Positions 1 through 5,661 of a DNA stretch of 10,380 bases are shown here, piece after piece. A program made the translations under genes and the position numbers. Source of the DNA: Leptospira sp. 96542 (GTDB taxonomy: Bacteria; Spirochaetota; Leptospiria; Leptospirales; Leptospiraceae); assembly GCA_029310945.1 (NCBI GenBank), contig JARJFC010000084.1, positions 1 to 10,380 on the forward strand. Direction: 5' to 3'. Under the pieces are notes generated by a model that saw only the letters and a program-made list of their open reading frames with translations, ran no database searches and was not told the origin of the DNA. Within the stretch, counting starts at the first letter, position 1. Each line of letters opens with the position of its first letter.

Positions 1-2
1 CC

Positions 3-122
3 AAGGTGCTGCTGCCGGTCGGGGCCTGCTGTGACCTGCTGGTGGAAGGACGCGATGCGCTGCTGGTCTGGGGGCATGCGCACAGCCATGCCGAACATGA
101 GCATGGTCATCCCAGTCTCTGA
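3..122 (+). CDS. 3' end of host gene, His-rich C-terminus (partial)
   Basis: Only the last 39 codons are inside the window; the frame is open from base 3 to a TGA at 120-122. The visible tail starts KVLLPVGACCDLLVEGRDAL and ends in a histidine-rich stretch (HAHSHAEHEHGHPSL), the kind of tail seen on metal-handling proteins, but the family cannot be identified from this fragment. It lies outside the left att repeat, so it is taken as host chromosome flanking the provirus. A strong hairpin follows 23 nt after the stop. High GC at third positions supports real coding. Confidence 0.5.
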   Translation, partial: KVLLPVGACCDLLVEGRDALLVWGHAHSHAEHEHGHPSL

Positions 123-145
123 GCGGGCTGACCGGTTTGACTTGG

Positions 146-172
146 GTGACTGATTTGTTTTAAATCAGTCAC
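146..172 (+). terminator. Hairpin after the host gene, possible terminator
   Basis: A perfect 11-bp inverted repeat GTGACTGATTT / AAATCAGTCAC (146-156 and 162-172) with loop GTTTT stands 23 nt after the stop of the left-flank gene. The stem is AT-rich and no clean T-run follows, so it is a weak fit to an intrinsic terminator. It could also be a protein-binding palindrome. Confidence 0.4.
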
Positions 173-185
173 TTGCACGGATAAG

Positions 186-276
186 CTGAAGTTTCGATTT
201 AACTTCTGAGGTCTCTAGGGGGTGGGGAGCTGGGCCCAACGGGCCGCTCCCGCATCAAACGCTGAATCGACTTCAG
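186..276. repeat. Nested inverted repeats beside the left att site
   Basis: An outer interrupted inverted repeat (CTGAAG, two extra bases, then TCGATT at 186-199; AATCGACTTCAG at 265-276) encloses a strong inner hairpin. The inner stem is GGGAGC+GGCCC (225-230, 233-237) paired with GGGCC+GCTCCC (241-251), with loop AAC and a 2-nt bulge. The region 123-300 holds no gene. A T-rich stretch (279-288) follows the outer arm, so this may end transcription arriving from the host gene. Confidence 0.4.
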
Positions 277-289
277 TTGCTTATTTTTA

Positions 290-317
290 ACTTTACATAA
301 TACACATCGTATCAAAT
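290..317. other. Left attachment site (attL), partly dif-like
   Basis: The core TACACATCGTATCAAAT (301-317) recurs at 10035-10051. With the 11 bases before it, ACTTTACATAA, it has an 11-6-11 layout. Read on the minus strand, the central six bases plus the host-side arm are TGTGTATTATGTAAAGT, which matches 14 of 17 positions of the central region plus XerD arm of E. coli dif (TGTATATTATGTTAAAT). The other arm is a poor match to a XerC arm. In the proposed reading the left arm is host-derived and the right arm virus-derived. Confidence 0.6.
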
Positions 318-376
318 ACGACCAACCGGATTGGGGGATTCATCCGCCGCCTGTTCCAGTCGATTCCCCTGGCTTT

Positions 377-394
377 GCCCTCGGCACTGAGGGC
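377..394 (+). promoter_or_regulatory. Hairpin hiding the SD site of the 401 gene
   Basis: GCCCTC (377-382) and GAGGGC (389-394) form a perfect 6-bp stem with loop GGCACT. The 3' arm is the only plausible SD site (GAGGG, 8 nt before the ATG at 401). Translation of the 401 gene should be low unless the hairpin is opened. In the circular form of the element a ribosome finishing the repressor gene (stop at 396-398) would run through this stem. Confidence 0.5.
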
Positions 395-400
395 CTGACC

Positions 401-1033
401 ATGGCATTTGCATTGAAGAAACCGCGCCTGGGCACGTCGCCCCAGGAACTCGCCGAATTCGTCCGCGAACTGGGCTTTGCCCACGCCCACAAGGTGCTGG
501 AGGTCTCGGAACGGACCTTGCGCAACTGGCTGGCAGGCCACAGCCGCATCCCCAGCGCCGCCATCCAGGCCCTGTATTGGCTGACCGGGCACGGGTTCCA
601 GGACGCCTTCGCAGAAACCCATTGGGCGAATCAGTACCTCGCGGGCAAGGTGCGCGAGCTCGAGGCCCGAGTCAGCGAATTGGAGGCCCAGGTCAGCGCC
701 TTGGCCGCTCCAGCATCTGATCAATCCGCGCATGCGCCTGGTCAGCCCGTGCCGCCGCTACCTGCGCCGTCACCATCGCTTCCCGCAAATCTGCCCGGAT
801 GGCGGCATAGACGCCGCTGGCCATCACGATCTGTCCCGCGAGCAACAGGACGACAGGGTGTTTCAGATCAAGGCTCATTTGCCGCGGCCCTTCATGTAGA
901 ACAACGTCCGGTCTCCGAACAGGTAGAACCCTGCCGCAGACGCCATATTCGTGACCGTTTCCGTCGGCTCCCCTGTCGCGGCCTGATAAAGCCAAACGCA
1001 CAGCACCGCGCCGATGAAGAGCGGGCGCTGTAG
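401..1033 (+). CDS. DUF3653-like phage regulator with HTH and coiled coil
   Basis: The N-terminal ~75 residues contain a helix-turn-helix-like stretch (KVLEVSERTLRNWLAGHSRI), typical of small DNA-binding proteins of temperate and filamentous phages annotated as DUF3653. Residues ~84-105 form a heptad-like coiled coil (VRELEARVSELEAQVSALAA), probably for dimerisation. A Pro/Ala/Ser-rich segment follows. From about base 693 onward the reading frame is antisense to two convincing lysis genes and its composition becomes Arg-rich and atypical, so the last ~110 residues may be an accidental extension or a dispensable tail. The start ATG has SD GAGGG in a hairpin. In the integrated state no clear promoter lies upstream. 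In the circular state the gene would sit 2 nt behind the repressor gene, as its operon partner. It probably controls viral transcription, but the target is unknown. Confidence 0.65.
   Translation: MAFALKKPRLGTSPQELAEFVRELGFAHAHKVLEVSERTLRNWLAGHSRIPSAAIQALYWLTGHGFQDAFAETHWANQYLAGKVRELEARVSELEAQVSALAAPASDQSAHAPGQPVPPLPAPSPSLPANLPGWRHRRRWPSRSVPRATGRQGVSDQGSFAAALHVEQRPVSEQVEPCRRRHIRDRFRRLPCRGLIKPNAQHRADEERAL
693..878 (-). CDS. Small membrane-anchored protein, spanin-like (61 aa)
   Basis: The start MSLDLKHP overlaps the holin stop by ATGA, which fixes it at 878. Residues ~8-28 form one hydrophobic membrane span, followed by an Ala/Arg-rich helix with coiled-coil character (residues ~30-56). An N-terminal anchor followed by a periplasmic helix is the layout of an inner-membrane spanin (Rz-like), and its place right after the holin supports a lysis role. 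No outer-membrane lipoprotein partner was found, so the function is inferred from shape and context only. It is the last gene of the leftward late operon. No terminator was seen after it, and its end is antisense to the 401 regulator gene. Confidence 0.65.
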   Translation of the reverse strand: MSLDLKHPVVLLLAGQIVMASGVYAAIRADLREAMVTAQVAAARADQAHARIDQMLERPRR

Positions 1034-1243
1034 CTGGCGCACAGCCGCCACCCACGGATAAGTGGGCGCATCGCCGCCTTGCATGGCGGTCCACTGCGAC
1101 AGCTCGATTTCCTTGAGCCTCAGGAGCTGGTCGAAGCTGGTGGGCTTCACGCGGTCGGGTGCCAGCCACTGCAGGGCCAAGCGCCCTGCTTCCACGCCCA
1201 GGGGCAAGAGGCCGGCCAGCATCGTCATTGGGTCGAACATCAT
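875..1243 (-). CDS. Putative holin, 3TM GTA-holin type (122 aa)
   Basis: Resembles the 'holin of 3TMs' family found in gene-transfer agents and many phages. An N-terminal hydrophobic segment (LAGLLPLGVEAGRLALQWL) is followed by a charged helix (LLRLKEIELSQW) and two closely spaced hydrophobic segments (RPLFIGAVLCVWLYQA, then VTNMASAAGFYLFGDRTLFY). Such proteins make inner-membrane lesions that let the lytic enzyme reach the peptidoglycan. Two adjacent ATGs (1241-1243, 1238-1240) are possible starts; the first overlaps the upstream gene's TGA in an ATGA junction and was chosen. The stop overlaps the next gene by 4 nt. It lies between a transglycosylase-led set and a spanin-like gene, so a lysis function is likely. 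Confidence 0.75.
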   Translation of the reverse strand: MMFDPMTMLAGLLPLGVEAGRLALQWLAPDRVKPTSFDQLLRLKEIELSQWTAMQGGDAPTYPWVAAVRQLQRPLFIGAVLCVWLYQAATGEPTETVTNMASAAGFYLFGDRTLFYMKGRGK

Positions 1244-1542
1244 TTGCCCCCCGCCAGCCAGCTGATGAAGTCACCCGCAGAGCAAGCAAACGACGCATCC
1301 CAGGTGCGGCCCTCGGCCTTGGCGCGCTCGCACTCGCTCATGTCGGTTTTGGGAATGCCCACGATCTGGCCGGCCTGCGTCACGCTGCCACTGACGACAC
1401 CGTCCACCAGGTCGACGGCTGCTTTGCCCACGTCCTGCCCTACCCCCTTCGCGCCTCGAATCGTGGTGTAGGCGATCAGGCCCAGGGCGACACCGCCCGC
1501 GATCAGGTAGGGCGTGGGGATGCCCTTGAGAGAGAAGTTCAT
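1240..1542 (-). CDS. Small membrane protein with conserved-looking Cys motif (100 aa)
   Basis: One hydrophobic segment (residues ~12-26, YLIAGGVALGLIAYT) follows a short polar start. An amphipathic Gly/Val-rich stretch comes next, then a C-terminal motif with two cysteines: SECERAKAEGRTWDASFACS. The cysteine pair (residues 71 and 87) could form a disulfide if that part faces the periplasm or the virion interior. The start MNFSLKG is chosen because it overlaps the stop of the preceding 38-aa gene (ATGA) and has GGGAGG upstream. I do not recognise a characterised family. The position inside the lysis cassette suggests an accessory lysis role, but a minor virion membrane protein is equally possible. 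Confidence 0.7.
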   Translation of the reverse strand: MNFSLKGIPTPYLIAGGVALGLIAYTTIRGAKGVGQDVGKAAVDLVDGVVSGSVTQAGQIVGIPKTDMSECERAKAEGRTWDASFACSAGDFISWLAGGK

Positions 1543-1655
1543 TTCTTCAGAACCTCCCGCAGCTTGCACAGCACACAGGGCGTTCCCGCCAGCGTGGCGA
1601 GGCCTGCGGCGATCGTGATGACCGTGGCGGCGATCATGAGTTTGTTGGACTTCAT
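1539..1655 (-). CDS. 38-aa single-span membrane peptide
   Basis: A short frame begins MKSNKLMIAATVITIAAGLA and ends CKLREVLKK. It has a positively charged start, one membrane span (residues ~6-24), a CVLC cysteine pair and a basic C-terminus. It overlaps the transglycosylase stop by ATGA at its start and the 100-aa gene by ATGA at its end, exactly as its neighbours do, which is the main evidence that it is real. It is too short for family recognition. Plausible roles are a lysis-timing peptide or a minor membrane component. Confidence 0.6.
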   Translation of the reverse strand: MKSNKLMIAATVITIAAGLATLAGTPCVLCKLREVLKK

Positions 1656-2173
1656 GCGATGGCCGTCCCATGGTAGTCGTTCACATCGGCGAGGATCTGC
1701 GTGTAGTAGTTCACCGTCTCGCGCGGAGCCACCGCCAGACCCTTGCGCTGCACGTTGCCGATGCCCCAGTTGTAGGCCGCGAGGGCCTTGGTCCAGGAGC
1801 CCAGCGAGCTATACAGCGAACGCAGGTACTTGCCCGCAGCGTCGATGCTCTGCGTGGGGTTGAGCGGATCAATGCCCAGCTCGGCGGCCGTGGCGGGCAT
1901 GAATTGAGCGATGCCCGTGGCGCCGACCGGCGAGCGCAGTTCGCCCGTGATGATGTCCACGCGGTAGCGGCTCTCCTGGTACAGCAGGCGCGCGAGCAGA
2001 TCGCGCGGAATGCCGTAGCGCGTCTCTGTTGCAGCGATGGTTCCGGCGTACTGGCCCGGTGGCTTCCACAAGGCGAGGACGGAGGTTGCTTTGGTCATGA
2101 TTTCGTCTCGGTAGTAAAGCGCGGCCACGGCGCACAGAGCGCCCACGGTCACGGCGACAAGGTTCTTATTCAT
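1652..2173 (-). CDS. Lytic transglycosylase (SLT, GH23), membrane-anchored
   Basis: This 173-aa protein cleaves the glycan backbone of peptidoglycan. Visible SLT-domain motifs are the catalytic glutamate in LLYQESRY (Glu67), the substrate-cleft motif GATGIAQFMP (84-93), AAYNWGIGNV (132-141) and the terminal ETVNYYTQI (152-160). Residues ~5-21 form a hydrophobic N-terminal anchor or uncleaved signal, so the enzyme should sit in the periplasm or the virion membrane. In PM2- and PRD1-like viruses such enzymes serve in entry, exit or both. Here it leads the lysis cassette yet directly follows spike genes, so either role is possible. The start at 2173 overlaps the upstream TGA by ATGA. No catalytic residue appears to be missing. 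Confidence 0.92.
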   Translation of the reverse strand: MNKNLVAVTVGALCAVAALYYRDEIMTKATSVLALWKPPGQYAGTIAATETRYGIPRDLLARLLYQESRYRVDIITGELRSPVGATGIAQFMPATAAELGIDPLNPTQSIDAAGKYLRSLYSSLGSWTKALAAYNWGIGNVQRKGLAVAPRETVNYYTQILADVNDYHGTAIA

Positions 2174-2418
2174 TCGCCCGGATCGACCACAGGAGGCATT
2201 TCCGGCTCGGGGTCAGGCTCGGGCACCGGGATGGGTTCAAAGGCCCACGCGCCGCCCTGCCAGCGCGCGCGCTGCCCCTCGGGCACGTCAGGTGCGGGCA
2301 CGTCGATGGCCCCGGCGGGTATGAGCCACACGCCTGGCTCAAGTGGCGACTCGTCAGCGGTAGACATGCCTACGAAGAATCCCAACAGATCAAGCTGGGG
2401 AACAAGTTTGCTTTGCAT
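2170..2418 (-). CDS. Tfa-like spike-associated protein (82 aa)
   Basis: The middle of the protein (EPGVWLIPAGAIDVPAPDVP, then EGQRARWQGGAWAFE) resembles the N-terminal part of tail-fibre assembly (Tfa)-type proteins and short accessory proteins that follow tail-fibre genes in tailed phages. The C-terminus is a Pro/Glu-rich tail (PIPVPEPDPEPEMPP). It starts 2 nt after the collar-domain gene stops and overlaps the transglycosylase start. It could chaperone or cap the receptor-binding spike. Homology is judged by eye only; it is shorter than a full Tfa protein. Confidence 0.65.
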   Translation of the reverse strand: MQSKLVPQLDLLGFFVGMSTADESPLEPGVWLIPAGAIDVPAPDVPEGQRARWQGGAWAFEPIPVPEPDPEPEMPPVVDPGE

Positions 2419-2420
2419 GG

Positions 2421-2864
2421 TCAGTACCAGATGATTGCGAGATAAGCCAGATTGCGCGGACGGGTTTCAGCGCCGCCAGTAGCGCTCACATTGCCGGCCG
2501 TGGCTGCGTCGCCAGAGCCGGAAAACCCCGGGTATCCTGAGCCGCCGGCAACTTGGCGCGCCGCAACGTGCGTGTGCGCTTCAAGCGCATGGTTCTGCCA
2601 TGAGCCCAAAGCGCGTCCAGTGTCTACACCACGGCCGTCATCCCATGCCCGCCGGAACTCGCCACGCTCGTCGGGCAAATTGAAGGTAGTAACCCCGTCG
2701 CCCGCCCCGAATGTCGTACCGATCACCGCGAACAGCCGGGCGTAGACGGTGCGTGACACCGCCGCGCCATTGCAGCGAAGTGCCCCAGGTGGCGGCGTGT
2801 TGCCAGGCCAGTAATCCAGCGTGCCGGGAACACGGCGCGCGGCGCGCGATGCGTGAATCGGCAT
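2421..2864 (-). CDS. Tail-collar domain protein, probable receptor-binding spike
   Basis: The protein (147 aa) carries the classic phage tail-collar signature: P-G-x-L near the start, RCNGAAVSRTVYARLFAVIG, then TTFGAGDGVTTFNLPDERGEF. This matches the collar domain of tailed-phage fibres. It ends in a Gly/Ser-rich segment and a conserved-looking C-terminus (ETRPRNLAYLAIIWY), like the tip of fibre proteins. The ATG at 2864 is chosen over an upstream GTG (2882) because GGAGGG lies at the right distance before it. It follows the putative vertex protein gene and precedes a Tfa-like gene, so it probably forms the host-recognition spike at the virion vertices. Such a tail-derived module in a tailless virus is notable. 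Confidence 0.85.
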   Translation of the reverse strand: MPIHASRAARRVPGTLDYWPGNTPPPGALRCNGAAVSRTVYARLFAVIGTTFGAGDGVTTFNLPDERGEFRRAWDDGRGVDTGRALGSWQNHALEAHTHVAARQVAGGSGYPGFSGSGDAATAGNVSATGGAETRPRNLAYLAIIWY

Positions 2865-2866
2865 CG

Positions 2867-3436
2867 TCAGCCCTCCAACCACTCAACGAAGGAAGCCGCG
2901 CCAGATTCCATGATCGCGCGCACCGCACCCGTTGGGCAGAAGCCATCCAGGTCCAGCGAGTCCCCAGGCTCCAGCCGTAGGCCATCGGTTGCGCTCGGAG
3001 CAGATCCGTCAACGGTCAACCGCAGCACGCCCGCCGCCGCGTTGTTCTGCACCAGCAGCCGACGGCGCAGCGTATTGGCGGGGCGCAATTGCACTGCGGA
3101 ACCCGTGCCGACACTTACGCGCCCCTGCAAAAACGGCCCCGCCGCGTTGGTGATTGCCACATCGCCGACCGGGGGACGGTCGTAGCCGACCACGCTACCA
3201 AAGCGAGTGACAAAGTGGATGGACTGCGCGGCAGAACTCGTGATCTGCACGCGGTCGAACGCCTCACTAAAGCGCTCGCTGTAGCCCTGGGTCACATTCT
3301 TGGCCTGGGCGATCTGGGCACCCCCACGAAGGAAAGTGAGGTTCACCGGGGCATCGCAGTCCAGCAGGCGGAAGAAGTCCGCGCGACCGTAGAAATCCTT
3401 TTTTTCGTCGTCGGAGAATTCGGCGGTGGTGCTCAT
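2867..3436 (-). CDS. Putative vertex/penton or spike-base protein (189 aa)
   Basis: No transmembrane segment is seen. The sequence looks like two beta-rich domains: residues ~20-90 (APVNLTFLRGGAQIAQ ... QSIHFVTRFGSVVGYDRPPV) and ~105-189 (RRRLLVQNNAAAGVLRLTVD ... GDSLDLDGFCPTGAVRAI), the second like a small jelly roll or Ig-like domain. The position immediately before the collar-type spike gene suggests it occupies the five-fold vertex or links spike and capsid, as P1 does in PM2. That assignment rests on context and predicted fold, not on recognised homology. The start at 3436 overlaps the upstream gene by ATGA; the stop is followed after 2 nt by the spike gene ATG. Confidence 0.65.
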   Translation of the reverse strand: MSTTAEFSDDEKKDFYGRADFFRLLDCDAPVNLTFLRGGAQIAQAKNVTQGYSERFSEAFDRVQITSSAAQSIHFVTRFGSVVGYDRPPVGDVAITNAAGPFLQGRVSVGTGSAVQLRPANTLRRRLLVQNNAAAGVLRLTVDGSAPSATDGLRLEPGDSLDLDGFCPTGAVRAIMESGAASFVEWLEG

Positions 3437-3942
3437 TTTTTCTTGCTCCAGAAAGCAAACCCGATCACCGCCGCCGCGATACCGGCCAGCATGATGATGG
3501 TTCGGTTGTCGAGGCTTCCCGCCTTGTCCGCTTGCGCGGTGCTGTAGGCACTGGCAAGGCCGCTCGCCACTGCGCTGCTGCTCGCCTGCGTCGTCGCGGT
3601 CGCGGTTTTGAACATTTCAAGCCCAGCAGAAAGCAGGCTTTCAAAGCTCTTGCCCTGGTTCGCGTTGGCAATGTCGATGCTGTCAAGCGCGCGGCTGACC
3701 GCCCCGTTGTCGGTCTTGTTGATGGTCAGCGTGTTGCCCGTTCCGCTCACGCCCCCATCACCATTCACCGCGTTTCGGTTGTCGGTGTTGTTGGTTGTCT
3801 GGCTCGACTTCGAACTACCCCCGAAGAAGGAGACGAAGCCGTGTTCAGGATGCAGGCCGGGCGTGATGCGCGACCAGAGCGCGAGGACATAACGAAGCGC
3901 GCAGGCCGCCGCGTCTCGCATCGATTGCTTGAATCTCTTCAT
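3433..3942 (-). CDS. C-anchored virion membrane protein, Asn/Thr-rich (169 aa)
   Basis: A short basic N-terminus (MKRFKQSMRDAA) is followed by a polar segment rich in Asn, Thr, Ser and Gly (residues ~45-80), a long Ala/Ser/Thr-rich helix (~85-140) and one C-terminal membrane span (IIMLAGIAAAVIGFAFW) ending in SKKK. This layout, soluble ectodomain plus C-terminal anchor with basic tail, is shared with the 79-aa and 75-aa proteins upstream and suits a protein seated in the internal virion membrane under the capsid. The start at 3942 overlaps the previous stop (ATGA) but has only a weak SD. No family is recognised. Confidence 0.7.
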   Translation of the reverse strand: MKRFKQSMRDAAACALRYVLALWSRITPGLHPEHGFVSFFGGSSKSSQTTNNTDNRNAVNGDGGVSGTGNTLTINKTDNGAVSRALDSIDIANANQGKSFESLLSAGLEMFKTATATTQASSSAVASGLASAYSTAQADKAGSLDNRTIIMLAGIAAAVIGFAFWSKKK

Positions 3943-4337
3943 ACCTTTTTTTCCAGAACCCAGCCCACGGTTTTCCAGTCTCGCCCGATGTGCTTGACGA
4001 TCTCCCAGCCTCGCCGCTGAGCGCGGCGCACCAAGCCCATGCGGGCGGTCTGGAATCCTGCGGTTGCGTGCCCAGTGACCCGGGCCGCGTGCTCCAGGAA
4101 GTGCAGGGCGACGTCGGCCATTCCCCGGCTACCCTGGCGCGCGGCCGCCGCAAAGCACCACATTTGCCCGGCCTGACTTCCGATGCTCATGAACACGGCA
4201 CAGCCCGAGGCACTCACCTTGAAGCACTTCCCCGCGCGCGCCATTTCATCGGGCGTATCTCGACCATCGGGGTCGATGCATTGGGAGAACTCCGGCGCGG
4301 CCTCGAAGGGGCTCACGGCTTGAACGTGGATCTGCAT
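3939..4337 (-). CDS. Unidentified alpha/beta protein, possibly GNAT-like (132 aa)
   Basis: Not recognised with confidence. The order strand (KCFKVSASGCAVFMSIG), strand (QMWCFAAAARQ), a Gly-containing turn before a helix (GSRGMADVALHFLEHAARV) and then MGLVRRAQRRGWEIVKH resembles the acceptor and acetyl-CoA-binding core of a GNAT N-acetyltransferase, where a helix follows an RxxGxG/A loop. The consensus loop is only loosely kept, so the protein could be inactive or structural. It has no membrane span, unlike its neighbours. It sits between virion membrane-protein genes with a 1-nt overlap upstream and a 4-nt overlap downstream, so it is expressed with structural proteins and could modify one of them. 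Confidence 0.6.
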   Translation of the reverse strand: MQIHVQAVSPFEAAPEFSQCIDPDGRDTPDEMARAGKCFKVSASGCAVFMSIGSQAGQMWCFAAAARQGSRGMADVALHFLEHAARVTGHATAGFQTARMGLVRRAQRRGWEIVKHIGRDWKTVGWVLEKKV

Positions 4338-4576
4338 CAGCGCGCCCGTTTCAAGGTCACCAGCGCCACCAGGACCATCACGCCCAGGCCGACGTAGAGA
4401 ACGGTATTGCTGTTGCCGTCCTTGTTCGCCGAACTGGTGATCCCGCCGCTGCCGAAAGCCACATTCCAGCCGCTGGAGTCGAACGAGCTGGCCCCACCGG
4501 TGAATGGTCCGGTGGAGGCCTGCCCGCCGCTTATCGAGCTGCCCTGCCCCATCGACAGGTCACCAAGCGATGCCAT
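4337..4576 (-). CDS. C-anchored small virion membrane protein (79 aa)
   Basis: A Ser/Gly-rich N-terminal domain (residues 1-50, for example GQGSSISGGQASTGPFTGG) is followed by one C-terminal membrane span (TVLYVGLGVMVLVALVTL) and the basic end KRAR. The design matches the 75-aa protein just upstream (GTTTNY... then WLLIGGGVLVGLVALYFV), suggesting related roles in the internal membrane, as for the several small membrane proteins of PM2 (P3-P10). It starts 3 nt after the upstream stop and ends with a TGATG overlap. There is no recognised family. Confidence 0.7.
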   Translation of the reverse strand: MASLGDLSMGQGSSISGGQASTGPFTGGASSFDSSGWNVAFGSGGITSSANKDGNSNTVLYVGLGVMVLVALVTLKRAR

Positions 4577-4579
4577 GCG

Positions 4580-4807
4580 TCAGTCCTTTGCGACGAAGTA
4601 CAGCGCGACCAATCCGACCAGCACACCGCCGCCGATCAGCAGCCATTTGCCAGAACCGGCCATGAAGCCACCGCCCGCAGGTTGCCCCTCGGTGTAGTTC
4701 GTGGTCGTTCCGTTCGGGTTCGGCTGGCTGACGTTGGTGGGGTTGCCGGCAAGATATGCATCCACCGCCTTGCCGCCCCAGCCCTGTAGGGTTTCGCTCC
4801 AATCCAT
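4580..4807 (-). CDS. C-anchored small virion membrane protein (75 aa)
   Basis: Lies directly after the major capsid gene, 11 nt downstream. Residues 1-50 are polar, with an Asn/Pro/Gly/Thr-rich middle (NPTNVSQPNPNGTTTNY). Residues ~54-72 form a C-terminal span (WLLIGGGVLVGLVALYFV) ending in AKD. The topology is like that of the 79-aa and 169-aa proteins. It is probably a minor component of the virion membrane that contacts the capsid shell. Assigned by layout and context only. Confidence 0.7.
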   Translation of the reverse strand: MDWSETLQGWGGKAVDAYLAGNPTNVSQPNPNGTTTNYTEGQPAGGGFMAGSGKWLLIGGGVLVGLVALYFVAKD

Positions 4808-4818
4808 GAGCGTGCCCC

Positions 4819-5652
4819 TTACAGGTTGCCCAGCGGGTCGATGTACTCGATGTACACCGTGCCGTTGTCAGCACCCGAGAAATCAAACAGCCATTCGACG
4901 CTGCCGCTGTTGCGCGTGTCGAAGGCGTTTTTGATGGAGCCCTCGCGCACGAAATCGATGGTGTACATGTTGGGCTGCGGCACGCGGCCTGCCTTCACCT
5001 GGGCTCGTTCATTGCGCGCCTTGGTGCTCTCGTGGATCACCAGCGAGTCTTCCTTCACGGTGGCACCGGTCATGTTGCCGCCGTGGAACACGTGCACGCG
5101 CTTGATGATGGAGCCGCGCCCCGGACCGAAGGGCAAGTCCATGGGAAGCTGGCCGCCGTTGGCGATGCTGTAGGGGTACTTGAGCAGCTTGGAGATCAGG
5201 CCGGCATACGGTTGCGGCTCACCGGTACGCGCACGCTGAGACGCCGATTCGACGAGCAGCGGCGTGATGACAGGAGCGGTCGCGCCGACGATATCGAACT
5301 CCACGGTGATGTTCGCTGCGCCCGACGCCGACGTGTCGAACGCGCCCACACTGCGGTCGAAGTCGTCGATCATCGAGAAATCGCAGAACTGAACTTCCAG
5401 GAAGGCGGGATCGGTCGGTTCGCCCCGATAGCCGTTGATCTTGAGCAGGTCGGCACCATTGAATTCCTGAATGGGCTTGCTGTTCACGCGCATCTTGAAG
5501 TCGCGGATCATCGCGTGCGTCATGGACGTGCCCTGCAGGTGGTAGCGCACCGTTTCGATGGTGCGGCCGGGCGTGATGTTGCCGGTGACAGGGCCATTCG
5601 GCGTCACGTTCGTGAGCGGCAGGCCCTTGCGGTCGAGTTTTCCGGTCGGCAT
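4819..5652 (-). CDS. Major capsid protein, PM2 P2-like double jelly roll
   Basis: At 277 aa it is close to corticovirus PM2 P2 (about 269 aa). From memory of P2, it shares the N-terminal pattern GRTIETVRYHLQG (residues 29-41), a central ITVEFDIVGATAPVI-type strand near the domain boundary, and the C-terminal pattern NMYTIDFVREG (228-238) followed after a loop by VYIEYID (266-272), as in NTYTIDF...EG and IVEYMG of P2. The protein is beta-rich with no membrane span or signal, as expected for two eight-stranded jelly rolls that trimerise into pseudo-hexameric capsomers. The start has AAGGAG at 6 nt. It is flanked by membrane-protein genes and the packaging ATPase lies two genes upstream, the gene set typical of double-jelly-roll viruses. 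A structure prediction would settle the fold. Confidence 0.87.
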   Translation of the reverse strand: MPTGKLDRKGLPLTNVTPNGPVTGNITPGRTIETVRYHLQGTSMTHAMIRDFKMRVNSKPIQEFNGADLLKINGYRGEPTDPAFLEVQFCDFSMIDDFDRSVGAFDTSASGAANITVEFDIVGATAPVITPLLVESASQRARTGEPQPYAGLISKLLKYPYSIANGGQLPMDLPFGPGRGSIIKRVHVFHGGNMTGATVKEDSLVIHESTKARNERAQVKAGRVPQPNMYTIDFVREGSIKNAFDTRNSGSVEWLFDFSGADNGTVYIEYIDPLGNL

Positions 5653-5661
5653 GCGCGCTCC

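Noticed and set aside
272..301. Possible promoter TTCAGT - 18 bp - CATAAT overlapping attL
   Set aside because: The -10 lies in the dif-like arm, the -35 match is poor, and a leader of about 100 nt gives no further support.
1240..1671. Longer 143-aa version of the 1240-1542 gene starting MGRPSHEVQQ
   Set aside because: Its His/Arg-rich N-terminus is an out-of-frame reading of the 38-aa peptide gene; the start at 1542 has GGGAGG and an ATGA junction.
1670..2434. Long + strand frame (254 aa) opposite the transglycosylase
   Set aside because: Antisense to clear SLT motifs; low-complexity Gly/Ser tail without coding character.
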